Below, piece after piece: positions 1-7,715 of a stretch of 64,000 nucleotides of DNA. The position numbers and the translations under genes were made by a program. Under the pieces are notes generated by a model that saw only the letters and a list, made by a program, of their open reading frames with translations, had not been told where the DNA came from and did not search any database. Origin of the DNA: Pseudogemmobacter hezensis (GTDB lineage Bacteria; Pseudomonadota; Alphaproteobacteria; Rhodobacterales; Rhodobacteraceae); contig NZ_JABJXT010000001.1 of the NCBI RefSeq assembly GCF_013155295.1, positions 392,439 to 456,438 of the forward strand, given 5' to 3'. Position 1 is the first letter of the stretch. The number at the start of each line of letters is the position of its first letter.

Positions 1-639
1 ATCTCCGGTGACGCGGATGCCATCCTGGCGGATCACCGCGACCGGGCCGCGCTTGATCTGGGGCTGGGCCATCCTGGGCTTTGCGCCCTGTTCCGCCCCG
101 ACCCCTTCGGGGTCGCGACATCTAAGGCGCTGATCGGGCAATGCTTTCTCGCGGCAAAGCCTGCGCTGATGCAGATCGCGGGAACATGGATCGTCGACAC
201 GCCTTTCGTTCGGATCGAGGTCACCACCGCGCCGGGCGATCCCTGCCCCCTGCACCATATTCCCGATCCGCGCGGCCGGACCCATGCCGCGACCACCCCG
301 CTGCCGCCGGGCTGGCTGCCGCTGGCCCATATCTTCCCGCCGCATCCTGCCCGCCTGCGCCCAGGTGTCAGCCAGGCTTTGGATCATGAAAAGCACCGCG
401 CCTTTCAGGCGATCCTTGCGCAGCATGGCCGCGCCGATCTCTGGGCGCTGAAAACCGCACTGCGCGCCCAGCTGCAAAGCGGCAGCTTTCAGCCCCCCGA
501 TACCGACAGGCATGGCGCAGCCGTGATCCGTGTGGCGCTGCGGCAATGGCTGGCGGAAACCGGAACGGCCCCGCCCCTGCCCTGGCTTGAACGCTTTGAC
601 CGCCCCCTGCTGGCCGCCCTGCGCAAAGAGGGCGGCTGA
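1..639 (+). CDS. Hypothetical protein, 5' end outside window (DUF6925-like)
   Basis: The frame is open from base 1 and stops at 637-639, giving at least 212 residues; the true start lies upstream of the window. Recognisable stretches are LGLGHPGLCALFRPDP near the visible N-terminus, GRTHAATTPLPPGW in the middle, and DRHGAAVIRVALRQWL near the end. I associate this pattern with the DUF6925 family of unknown function, from memory only. There is no signal peptide or membrane segment in the visible part. It runs convergent to the TonB receptor gene, with a 15-bp tandem repeat between the two stops. No function is proposed. Confidence 0.6.
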   Translation: MSGDADAILADHRDRAALDLGLGHPGLCALFRPDPFGVATSKALIGQCFLAAKPALMQIAGTWIVDTPFVRIEVTTAPGDPCPLHHIPDPRGRTHAATTPLPPGWLPLAHIFPPHPARLRPGVSQALDHEKHRAFQAILAQHGRADLWALKTALRAQLQSGSFQPPDTDRHGAAVIRVALRQWLAETGTAPPLPWLERFDRPLLAALRKEGG

Positions 640-763
640 CATCTGGCGCATTCAGCGCATCTGCCGATCCGCACAAAAGGAAACACCGCCCCCCACCTCG
701 CGGACAGAGCGAGGCAGAGAGCGGTGTCCTTGCAGCCGAATGTGAAGCCGGCTGTGACATTGG

Positions 764-823
764 CCAGACTTCCCGGGGCCAGACTTCCCGGGGCAGAATT
801 TCCCGGCGCCGGACTTCCCGGCC
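764..823. repeat. Tandem repeat, 15 bp x 4
   Basis: Four adjacent 15-bp units: CCAGACTTCCCGGGG twice, then two diverged copies ending TTCCCGGCG and TTCCCGGCC. The array lies between two convergent stop codons (639 and 847). Each unit carries a CCCGGG-like core, so the transcript could fold, but there is no T-run typical of a terminator. Confidence 0.8.
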
Positions 824-846
824 AATGCCGTGATCTGAGACCCGGC

Positions 847-2931
847 TCAGAACCGGATCGACGAGGTCAGATAGAAGCTGCGGCCTTCCTCGGGATAGCC
901 CTCGACCACCGAATAGTTGCGGTCAAAGATATTGCGGACGCCAAAGGCGACATCCGCCTCTTCGCTGATCTGCCAGGACATATCCAGGTTGGCCAGACCA
1001 AAGCCCGACATCCTGGTATAGATCGGCGCATTGCGATTGCCCGAGCCAACGGCCGGATCCGACCAGCGCGAGCCATAGATCTCGACCGAGGGCGAGACGG
1101 TCAGACGGTCCAGCGCCTGCCAGTCCAGCCGCACATAGGCCTTGTGGCGCGGGATATCGGTCACCTGTGCGCCGGTGATATTGTCGTCATCGATCTTGAG
1201 ATCCATGAAGGTATAGTTGCCGCGCAGGGCCAGGGTGTCGCTGACCTCCCAGCTGGCTGCCACCTCAAAGCCCTGGTAAGTCGCCTTCGAGAGGTTCTGA
1301 CGCTGCGTCAGCCCGCCCGGCTGGCCGATGGCCTGGATCGCGTCAGAGATACGGCTGTAAAAGACCGCGCCTTCCAGACGAACCGGGCCAAGATCGCCCT
1401 TATAGCCCAGCTCGAAGTTCAGCGCCCGTTCCGGCCCCAGATCCGGGTTCGGGATCGTGGTGCCAAAGCCCGAGGAATAGCGGTGGAACAGGGTCGGGAA
1501 ACTGGTGCGCGACGAAAGGCTTGCGTGATACTCGCCCCCCGACTGTGGCGTCCAGACCGCCGCGGCCTGCCAGTTCACCGCATCATGGGTGAAGACAGGC
1601 TCTCCGGGTGATGCCGAGGTGCGGTTCGCCTCGATGACTTTCGCCTTTTCATAGCTGAGGCCCGCAATCAGGCGCAGATCATCGCGCAGGGTCCAGGTGT
1701 CCTCGACCGCAAGCGAGATGGTCTCTTCCTTGCTGTGCTCGGTCGGCAGGATGGTGCCGCCCGACGGATCGCCGGGGCGCTCATGATCGGTGGCGCGGTG
1801 GACGTCGCGGCGGAACGAGGTGGCAAAGCGCAGATCATGCTGGCCCAGCGTCACGCCATATTCCAGGCTGCCGCCCAGCGAATAGTCGTCATAAAAGCTG
1901 TTGAAGGCGCGCGGCAGGGTCTGGCTGTCGTGATCAGCATCATCCCAGGCCGAAAGCGTGTTCTTAAAGGTGTTGTAGAACAGCTTCGTCTTCAGCGTGC
2001 CCTCGTCAAGCTCCGTTGTCGAATAGAAGGCAAGGCTTTCGATATCCCATTCCGGCCAGGTCCAGTCGCGCTGACCGCCCCGGGTGACCGGATAGCCCAT
2101 CACCGGCAAAAGCGTGCTGTAGGGGGCGGATTTCTCGCCTTCCTGGCGGGTGTAGCTGAGGACATATTCGTCGGTCGCATTGGGGGTATAGCCCAGCTTC
2201 AGGTTCAGACGGCTGTCATCGGTGGCGCTGTCACGGCGCAGACCCTCGCCCTGATAAGGGAAGGCGGGATCGGGCTGATAGTCGCGCGAGAGGTAATAGC
2301 CATCGCTGTCGCGGCGCATATAGGACAGCTGACCATACCAGAATTCCTGCTTCGTCCCCAGCGAGACATAGCCGTTGCGCCCGGTGACATCGCCGCGGTT
2401 CCCGGCCTCAAGGCCAAGCCGCGCCTCGCCCTCAAAGGCTTTGGTCGGTTTACGGGTCACAAGGTTGATCGCGCCACCCATGCCGCCCGGGCCGTTGATC
2501 ACCGAGACATAGCTTTTCTGCACCTGGATCTCGGCCAGATCCGGGGTCAGGAAACGGCCGTGATCCAGGCGGTTGTCGGCGGGCAGATAGATGCGGATGC
2601 CGTCAATCGACAGCGGCACATGCCAGCGGTCAAAGCCGCGCACAAAGACCTCGCGCTCATTGCGCGAACCACCGCCCGAGGGCGTGGCCGAGACGCCCGG
2701 CAGCACGCCCAGCGTGTCATCCAGCGTGGCGCGGTTCTGGCGCGCGGCCTCGGTGCCGGTCACGGTGGTGGTGGTGCCGCCCTGGGCTTCCTCATCCGCG
2801 CCCAGATAGATCGTTCCCAGCGAGAAAGCGCGGCTTTCTTCTGCAGGATCAACAGATTGGGCAAGGGCTGGCAAGGTGGTGATGCCGGGCAGGATCACAC
2901 CTGCAAGCACCAGACGCTGCAACAAAGACAT
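847..2931 (-). CDS. TonB-dependent outer-membrane receptor
   Basis: A 694-residue outer-membrane beta-barrel transporter that would take a metal chelate or oxyanion complex into the periplasm using TonB energy. Residues 1-24 are a Sec signal peptide ending ALA-Q. A plug domain follows (about 50-165, with DDTLGVLPGVSA, VFVRGFD and GPGGMGGAINLVTRK), then the barrel, which ends in the expected terminal phenylalanine (SSIRF). The start has AGGAAGG upstream. The gene lies 205 bp downstream of the ABC operon in the same direction, and a Mo-box-like palindrome sits at 3040-3063 in the gap. Annotation pipelines would probably call it a siderophore receptor; the regulatory context suggests molybdate or tungstate as an alternative. 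The substrate is not shown by the sequence. Confidence 0.9.
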   Translation of the reverse strand: MSLLQRLVLAGVILPGITTLPALAQSVDPAEESRAFSLGTIYLGADEEAQGGTTTTVTGTEAARQNRATLDDTLGVLPGVSATPSGGGSRNEREVFVRGFDRWHVPLSIDGIRIYLPADNRLDHGRFLTPDLAEIQVQKSYVSVINGPGGMGGAINLVTRKPTKAFEGEARLGLEAGNRGDVTGRNGYVSLGTKQEFWYGQLSYMRRDSDGYYLSRDYQPDPAFPYQGEGLRRDSATDDSRLNLKLGYTPNATDEYVLSYTRQEGEKSAPYSTLLPVMGYPVTRGGQRDWTWPEWDIESLAFYSTTELDEGTLKTKLFYNTFKNTLSAWDDADHDSQTLPRAFNSFYDDYSLGGSLEYGVTLGQHDLRFATSFRRDVHRATDHERPGDPSGGTILPTEHSKEETISLAVEDTWTLRDDLRLIAGLSYEKAKVIEANRTSASPGEPVFTHDAVNWQAAAVWTPQSGGEYHASLSSRTSFPTLFHRYSSGFGTTIPNPDLGPERALNFELGYKGDLGPVRLEGAVFYSRISDAIQAIGQPGGLTQRQNLSKATYQGFEVAASWEVSDTLALRGNYTFMDLKIDDDNITGAQVTDIPRHKAYVRLDWQALDRLTVSPSVEIYGSRWSDPAVGSGNRNAPIYTRMSGFGLANLDMSWQISEEADVAFGVRNIFDRNYSVVEGYPEEGRSFYLTSSIRF

Positions 2932-3039
2932 TCAAGAATCCTTCCTGTGGCTCGGGATGCGCGAAGGCCCGCCAGACGGGCACAGGCCTGGCCCTGTCTC
3001 AGGGGCAAAGCCGGGGCCGGTCGGCGGAGTTCCGCGAAT

Positions 3040-3063
3040 CGTTATGTATGGTGAAATACATCG
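3040..3063 (-). promoter_or_regulatory. Putative ModE/MopA-type Mo-box before the TonB receptor
   Basis: Read on the minus strand: CGATGTATT, six bases, TACATAACG. Against the E. coli modA operator as I remember it (CGTTATATT, six bases, TACATAACG) 16 of 18 half-site bases match and the spacing is identical. It lies 108 bp upstream of the receptor start. A second site of the same design is at 6762-6785. Confidence 0.6.
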
Positions 3064-3136
3064 AGGCGGGGAAGGCAAGCCATCCGCTGCGCGAGCCCCC
3101 CGCCCAGGTTGCCTCAGAGTGGCAATTTGATCACCC

Positions 3137-3922
3137 TCAGTAGAACAGCCTGCGGCCATCCGGGCTGATCGCCTGGCGCACGGGGGTGCCGTAAAGGCGC
3201 GAAAGCGTCTCGGCCTGCAAGACCTGCGCGGCGGGGCCTGATGCGACCACCCCGCCCCGGTTGATCAGCAGCGCATGGCTGGAAAGCGCCGCCGCATGAT
3301 CGGGATCATGGGTCGAAAGGATCACCGGCGTGCCCTCGCCCGCCAGCCGCCGGATCGCCTCTGAGACCTGGGCGCGATTGGCGAAATCGAGGCTGGCGGT
3401 CGGCTCGTCCATCACCAGTCCGCCCGCGCCCTGGGCCAGCGCACGGGCGATCAGCACCATCTGGCGCTGGCCGCCCGACAGCCGGGTGACATCGCGCCTG
3501 GCCAGATCTGAGATGCCCAGCCGTTCCAGCGCCTCATGCGCCTTTGCCTCTTCGCGGGGACCAGGGCGGGCCAGCCCCGAAAGCCGCGCCGCCGCCCCCA
3601 TCAGCACGATATCAAAGGCGCTATAGGCGAAAGGCGGCTGCAGCGATTGCGGCACATAGGCCAGATGCCGGGCGATCCGCGCCCGGCCCAGCAGGGCCAG
3701 ATCGCTGCCGCCAAGGGTGATCTTGCCTGCAAGCGGCGGGATCAGCCCCAGCAGCGTGCGAAACAGCGTGGTTTTCCCCGCGCCATTCGGGCCCAGCAGG
3801 CAGAGAACCTGGCCCGCCGCCAGCGTCAGATCAATGCCTGTGATCAGCGCCTCGCGTCCGTGGCCGATGCTCAGCCCCTGCGCCTGCAGCAGCGGTTGAC
3901 GCGTCTGTGTCACAGGCTCCAT
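3137..3922 (-). CDS. FecE/BtuD-type ABC importer ATPase
   Basis: A 261-residue cytoplasmic ATPase of a type II (FecBCDE/BtuCDF/MolABC) importer. Visible motifs in order are Walker A GPNGAGKTT (about 43-51), Q-loop YVPQS, signature LSGGQRQ, Walker B LVMDEPTA and the H-loop STHD. Length is normal for the family. The start overlaps the end of the upstream permease gene by 13 bp, indicating translational coupling. It is the last gene of the mop-trmO-binding protein-permease-ATPase operon. PGAP-style annotation would give iron-siderophore; a molybdate/tungstate role like that of H. influenzae MolC is an inference from the Mo-boxes and molbindin. Confidence 0.9.
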   Translation of the reverse strand: MEPVTQTRQPLLQAQGLSIGHGREALITGIDLTLAAGQVLCLLGPNGAGKTTLFRTLLGLIPPLAGKITLGGSDLALLGRARIARHLAYVPQSLQPPFAYSAFDIVLMGAAARLSGLARPGPREEAKAHEALERLGISDLARRDVTRLSGGQRQMVLIARALAQGAGGLVMDEPTASLDFANRAQVSEAIRRLAGEGTPVILSTHDPDHAAALSSHALLINRGGVVASGPAAQVLQAETLSRLYGTPVRQAISPDGRRLFY

Positions 3923-4926
3923 CTGCGTGCCCCCCTGGCCAGCAGCACCACGAAAACCGGCGCGCCCAGCACGGCTGTCAGAATTCCCAGAGGCACCTCG
4001 ATCAGCGCGATGGAACGGGCGGCGGTGTCAACCAGCACCATGAACCCCGCCCCGATCAGCAGCGCCGCAGGCAGCATCCGGTCAAAGCGCGGCCCCGCCG
4101 CCAGCCGCGCCATATGCGGCACCATCAGCCCGATCCAGCCGATCACCCCCGCCAGCGCCACCGCCGAAGCCGTCATCAGCGTGGCCGCAGCGATCACGAT
4201 CAGCCGCAGCCGCCCGGCCTCAACCCCCATAGCGCGGGCCTCGTCATCGCCCATCGCCAAAAGGCCGATCCGCCAGCGCAGCGCGATCAGCGGCACCAGC
4301 CCCAGCAGGATCGCCGGCGCCGCCGCCATCAGATCCAGCCGTTTGACACCCGCCAGACTGCCCATCAGCCAGAAGGTGATCGCGGGCAGTTGCTCGTCCG
4401 GGTCGGCCAGCAGTTTCACCAGCGAGATCCCTGCCCCCACCAGCGCCCCGATCACGATGCCGCAAAGCACCATGACCAGAAGCTGCGCGCCCCCGCGCAG
4501 GGCAAGGCTTAAGCCCATCACCAGCGCGACCGTGCCCAGGCCAAAGCCAAAGCCCATCGCCTGGATCATCATCACCGGCAGGCCCAACAAGATCCCCAGC
4601 ACCGCGCCAAACCCCGCCCCCGCCGAGACGCCCAGAATATCGGGCGAGACCAGCGGGTTGCGAAACACCGTCTGATAGGCCGCCCCCGCCGCCGCCAGCG
4701 CAGCCCCGATCAGCGCGGCTGAAACAACGCGCGGGCCGCGGATATTCCGCAAGACCGTATAGGCGCGGGGATCAGGCTCAGTGCCGGTCAGAACGCCAAG
4801 GATCTGCCCCGGCGTCAGCGGATAGGGCCCGATTGCAAAGCCCAGGGCCATCACCAGGAGCAGCGCAAAACCCAGCCCCGCCAATGAGACCGCAAATGAG
4901 GCCGCCAGTGAAAAAGAAAGACGCAT
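3910..4926 (-). CDS. FecCD-family ABC importer permease
   Basis: A 338-residue polytopic inner-membrane protein of the FecCD/BtuC/MolB permease family, with about ten hydrophobic segments. Family-typical stretches include RNIRGPRVVSAALIGAALA, NPLVSPDILGVSAGAGFGA and GVIGWIGLMVPHMARL; the last is the coupling region that contacts the ATPase. It would form the translocation channel as a homodimer. Its start is 14 bp after the stop of the binding-protein gene, and its end overlaps the ATPase gene. Type II permeases carry siderophores, cobalamin, heme, or (MolB) molybdate and tungstate, so the fold alone does not decide the substrate. Confidence 0.92.
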   Translation of the reverse strand: MRLSFSLAASFAVSLAGLGFALLLVMALGFAIGPYPLTPGQILGVLTGTEPDPRAYTVLRNIRGPRVVSAALIGAALAAAGAAYQTVFRNPLVSPDILGVSAGAGFGAVLGILLGLPVMMIQAMGFGFGLGTVALVMGLSLALRGGAQLLVMVLCGIVIGALVGAGISLVKLLADPDEQLPAITFWLMGSLAGVKRLDLMAAAPAILLGLVPLIALRWRIGLLAMGDDEARAMGVEAGRLRLIVIAAATLMTASAVALAGVIGWIGLMVPHMARLAAGPRFDRMLPAALLIGAGFMVLVDTAARSIALIEVPLGILTAVLGAPVFVVLLARGARRWSL

Positions 4927-4940
4927 CCCGGATCCGCGCC

Positions 4941-5987
4941 CTATTGGCCCAGCAAGGCGTCCAGCCCGGCCTCATCGGGGGTGACCTGGTAGAACAGCGT
5001 ATAGAAATCGCGGATCTCTTCGCGCAGATCGCCGCTTGCCTGATCGGGATAGAAAAGATGCGCCAGATATTTCAGCCCGATCAGCCGATTGACCGAGGGC
5101 GGGGCGTCGATAAAGCCGAAAGGCTGCGCGGGCACCAGATAGACCCGCCCCTGATCCACCGCCGGAATGCCCTGCCATTCCGGCATCTGCGCCACACGCT
5201 CGGGGAAGCCGGGCTCGACGGTCAGGATGATATCGGGGGCCCAGGCCTGGATCTGCTCGGGCGAGACGGTGACAAGGCCGCGCGTCTCGGCCTCGACAAC
5301 ATTGGTGCCGCCCATCCGCTCAATGATCTCGGCATTGATAGAGCCACGCGCCGGGCTTTCCAGCCCCTCAGGGCCACGCGCCAGATAGACGCGGGGGCGG
5401 TCGGCCTGCGGGATCTGCGCCAGCAGGGCATCGGCCTCGGCATAGGTGGCCTCGGCATAGGCGGCCAGCGCCTCGCCGCGATCAGGCACCTGCAAGACCG
5501 CCGCCAGCTGCCGGATCGCCTGCGGCGTGGCCGCGAAACTGCCGTCGATCAGCAGATAGGGCAGCCCGGCCTGATCCTCGATCCGGGTGGCAAGGTCGCG
5601 GTAGGTGTCATTGACGGTGCCGAAATCGACGATCAGCTGCGCGTCGGTGGTCAGCAAAACCTCAAGGTTCAGCGTGTCGCCCTTGCCCGTCAGCCGCCCC
5701 AAAGCGGGCAGATCGCGGGTCTGGGGCAAGAGATAGGGCAGATCCCCGGCCTTCGGGGCCATGACCCAGCCGACCATCGCCTCGGGCTTTAACGCATATA
5801 GCAGCACCGAGGCGGGCGGCCCGGCGGCAAAGACCCGGGCCGGATCGGCTGGCACCAGAACCTGGCGTCCAGTGGCGTCCTGGACGGTCTGGCCGTCAAA
5901 GGCCCGGGCGGGCGCGGCAAAGCCGATCAGCCCAGCCAGCAGCGGCACCATGGCCGCACCAAAGACACGCCGGGTCAGTAAACTCAT
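4941..5987 (-). CDS. Periplasmic substrate-binding protein of the FecCD-type importer
   Basis: A 348-residue periplasmic binding protein of the helical-backbone class (PF01497). Residues 1-29 form a signal peptide ending PARA-F and carrying a twin arginine (LLTRRVFGAAM), so Tat export is possible. The mature protein starts with the usual DATGRQVLVPADPARV, followed by metal/chelate-binding protein features such as TTDAQLIVDFG and PPSVNRLIGLKYLAHLFYP. The start codon overlaps the trmO-like stop by 4 bp (ATGA). It would deliver the ligand captured by the TonB receptor to the permease. Related proteins bind ferric siderophores, but MolA-type members bind molybdate or tungstate. Confidence 0.88.
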   Translation of the reverse strand: MSLLTRRVFGAAMVPLLAGLIGFAAPARAFDGQTVQDATGRQVLVPADPARVFAAGPPASVLLYALKPEAMVGWVMAPKAGDLPYLLPQTRDLPALGRLTGKGDTLNLEVLLTTDAQLIVDFGTVNDTYRDLATRIEDQAGLPYLLIDGSFAATPQAIRQLAAVLQVPDRGEALAAYAEATYAEADALLAQIPQADRPRVYLARGPEGLESPARGSINAEIIERMGGTNVVEAETRGLVTVSPEQIQAWAPDIILTVEPGFPERVAQMPEWQGIPAVDQGRVYLVPAQPFGFIDAPPSVNRLIGLKYLAHLFYPDQASGDLREEIRDFYTLFYQVTPDEAGLDALLGQ

Positions 5988-6490
5988 GGAATTGCTCCGA
6001 ATTCGCCTTTGATATCCAGCAGCGGCGTGCCGTCGACACAGTCGAGGCCGCGCACCACCAGCTCTGCGCCCTCGACGCGCAACAGCCGCACCACCGTCGC
6101 CGCAATCGGATTGGGCCGGACCGGAGAGCGCAGCGAGAATGTCCCCACCGAGGCGTCGCCGAAATTCGGGTTTTGCAAAACCAGATCGCGGCGCGACAGA
6201 TGCATCCAGTATAAAAGCTGGATCCGCGCGCGCCCCGCGACACCTGCGAGCCCGTCGATCCAGCGCGGGTCCAACTGCACCCGGCAGTCGGGGCCATTTT
6301 CAGGATCGCCGCGTCGCGGGCACTGGCTGCGCTCAGTCCAGGGGGTGCGCAGCCGCCCGATAAACCAGACCGAGGCGTCAAACTGCGCGGGCAGGCTGAC
6401 CGCCCTCTCATGCGGGCGCAGCGCGTCGCGGCCCTCATCCTGGCCCCCGTTATGCCCCCCGGAAAGGGCCAGATCCGGCACTTCGGTCAT
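5984..6490 (-). CDS. TrmO/TsaA-like methyltransferase (UPF0066)
   Basis: A 168-residue protein with the UPF0066 signature FSLRSPVRPNPIAATVVRLL (about 118-137) and the downstream VRGLDCVDGTPLLDIK. E. coli TrmO methylates t6A37 of tRNA-Thr using S-adenosylmethionine. Here the protein is shorter than E. coli TrmO and looks like the single-domain TsaA form. The N-terminal third includes SVWFIGRLRTPW, the usual strand-1 region. It begins 4 bp after mop and overlaps the binding-protein gene by 4 bp, so it is part of the Mo-boxed transport operon. That placement suggests a role linked to metal supply, but the sequence shows only the family. Confidence 0.8.
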   Translation of the reverse strand: MTEVPDLALSGGHNGGQDEGRDALRPHERAVSLPAQFDASVWFIGRLRTPWTERSQCPRRGDPENGPDCRVQLDPRWIDGLAGVAGRARIQLLYWMHLSRRDLVLQNPNFGDASVGTFSLRSPVRPNPIAATVVRLLRVEGAELVVRGLDCVDGTPLLDIKGEFGAIP

Positions 6491-6494
6491 CGGC

Positions 6495-6704
6495 TCAGTC
6501 CTCGATGCCGATCATCACATCCGAGGCCTTGATCACCGCCGAGGCCTTTGCGCCCACCTTTAGCCCCAGCTCTGCCACCGCCTCATTGGTGATCGCCGCC
6601 GTCACCACAGAGCCGCCCAGATCCAGGCGCACATGACTGGTTACCGCCCCGGTCACGATCTCGATCACGGTGCCCGGCAGGACATTTCTTGCGCTCAGTT
6701 TCAT
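6495..6704 (-). CDS. mop: Molbindin (Mop-like TOBE protein)
   Basis: A 69-residue single TOBE/Mop domain: MKLSARNVLPGTV at the start, then VTSHVRLDLGG, and AVIKASDVMIG at the end. Molbindins of this size assemble as hexamers that store molybdate or tungstate in the cytoplasm. I chose the ATG at 6704 rather than an in-frame ATG at 6764 because ACGGAG lies six bases before it, because Mop proteins start MKLSARN, and because the longer form would add a proline-rich tail overlapping the Mo-box. It is the first gene of the transport operon, with a Mo-box 57 bp upstream. In Rhodobacter capsulatus mop is controlled by the ModE homologues MopA/MopB; no modE homologue lies in this window. Confidence 0.88.
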   Translation of the reverse strand: MKLSARNVLPGTVIEIVTGAVTSHVRLDLGGSVVTAAITNEAVAELGLKVGAKASAVIKASDVMIGIED

Positions 6705-6761
6705 CTTTGGCTCCGTCGGTTGGGGTGTCGGTTGGGGTGGCACATCGGGCGGGAAAAGCCT

Positions 6762-6785
6762 CATTATGTATCATGATATATAACG
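6762..6785 (-). promoter_or_regulatory. Putative ModE/MopA-type Mo-box before mop
   Basis: Read toward mop: CGTTATATA, six bases, TACATAATG. By memory this matches the E. coli modA operator at 16 of 18 half-site bases with the same 6-bp spacer. It is an AT-rich island in G+C-rich DNA between the divergent mop and phosphoesterase genes. A perfect 12-bp direct repeat (GTCGGTTGGGGT, twice, 6715-6738) lies between the box and the mop ribosome-binding site. Confidence 0.7.
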
Positions 6786-6950
6786 CAGCAGGCGACAAGG
6801 TCCGCCTGACTGACAAAACACCGGGGCAAAAGCGCATAGTTCTGCAACTGGCCACCCGGGCGGCGGCATGAATTGCTGTGGCGAAAATAGGCGTTTTGCC
6901 CGGCGCATGCCTCTGCCACAATGATGCAAACAGGGGAGATGACCGGGCAA

Positions 6951-7715
6951 ATGCGTCTGGCGCTGATCAGCGACATCCATGGCAATCGTGAGGCGCTTGA
7001 GGCGGTGCTGTCTGACGCCGCCGCCCGGCAGATCAGCCACTTTGTGGTGCTGGGCGATATCGTCGGCTATGGCCCCGACCCCGCCTGGTGTGTCGAACGC
7101 GTTATGGCATTGGCAAAGGCGGGGGCGGTGGTGATCCGTGGCAATCATGATGCCGCGATTGCAGAGGGCGGGCGCGACATGAACCCCCAGGCCCGCGCCG
7201 CAATCGACTGGAGCCGCCCGCGCCTGACGCAGACACAGCGCGACTGGCTGGCCACCCTGCCGCTGACGCAGCGAGAGGGGGAGATCCTTTTCACCCATGC
7301 CTCGGCGCATAGCCCCGGCGACTGGATCTATGTCACCTCGGGGCGCGATGCGATGGCCAGTTTCCGCAGCTCTGACGCCAGGGTGATCTTTTGCGGCCAT
7401 GTCCATATCCCGGCGCTTTACAGCTGCGATCTGGTCGGGCGCGTGCATGACCATCAGATCGCGGCGCAGGTGGCGTCAGGCAATGCGCTGCCGCTTTTGC
7501 CCTCGCGCCGCTGGCTGGCGGTGCTGGGCGCGGTGGGCCAGCCGCGTGATGGCAGCCCCGCTGCGGCCTGGGCGATCTTTGACCGCGACCGCCAGGAGAT
7601 CAGCTTTCGTCGCACCGCCTATGATCACGCGCTGACCGCCCGCAAGCTGCGCGGCTCTGACCTGGCCCCGGCCATAGCAGAGGCATTGGCCGAACGCCTG
7701 AGGGAGGGACAATGA
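6951..7715 (+). CDS. Metallophosphoesterase (calcineurin-like)
   Basis: A 254-residue phosphoesterase. All metal-site blocks are present: LISDIHGN (near the N-terminus), GDIVGYG, RGNHD and CGHVH. The family hydrolyses phosphomonoesters, phosphodiesters or phosphoproteins with a dinuclear metal centre. The start at MRLALISDIHGN fits the family; GGGGAG lies 12 bases before it, and in-frame ATGs also occur at 6921 and 6939. The stop overlaps the start of the kinase gene by 4 bp, so the two proteins are probably made together. A kinase-phosphatase pair on a shared target is a reasonable inference but is not shown by the sequence. Confidence 0.85.
   Translation: MRLALISDIHGNREALEAVLSDAAARQISHFVVLGDIVGYGPDPAWCVERVMALAKAGAVVIRGNHDAAIAEGGRDMNPQARAAIDWSRPRLTQTQRDWLATLPLTQREGEILFTHASAHSPGDWIYVTSGRDAMASFRSSDARVIFCGHVHIPALYSCDLVGRVHDHQIAAQVASGNALPLLPSRRWLAVLGAVGQPRDGSPAAAWAIFDRDRQEISFRRTAYDHALTARKLRGSDLAPAIAEALAERLREGQ

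Noticed and set aside
1735..3054. A 439-codon plus-strand frame
   Set aside because: Antisense to the TonB receptor, whose plug, barrel and signal peptide are clear.
3137..5987. Cobalamin (BtuCDF) transport
   Set aside because: No cobalamin riboswitch is visible upstream of the receptor or the operon and no corrinoid genes are nearby; the Mo-boxes point elsewhere. It is not excluded by the protein folds.
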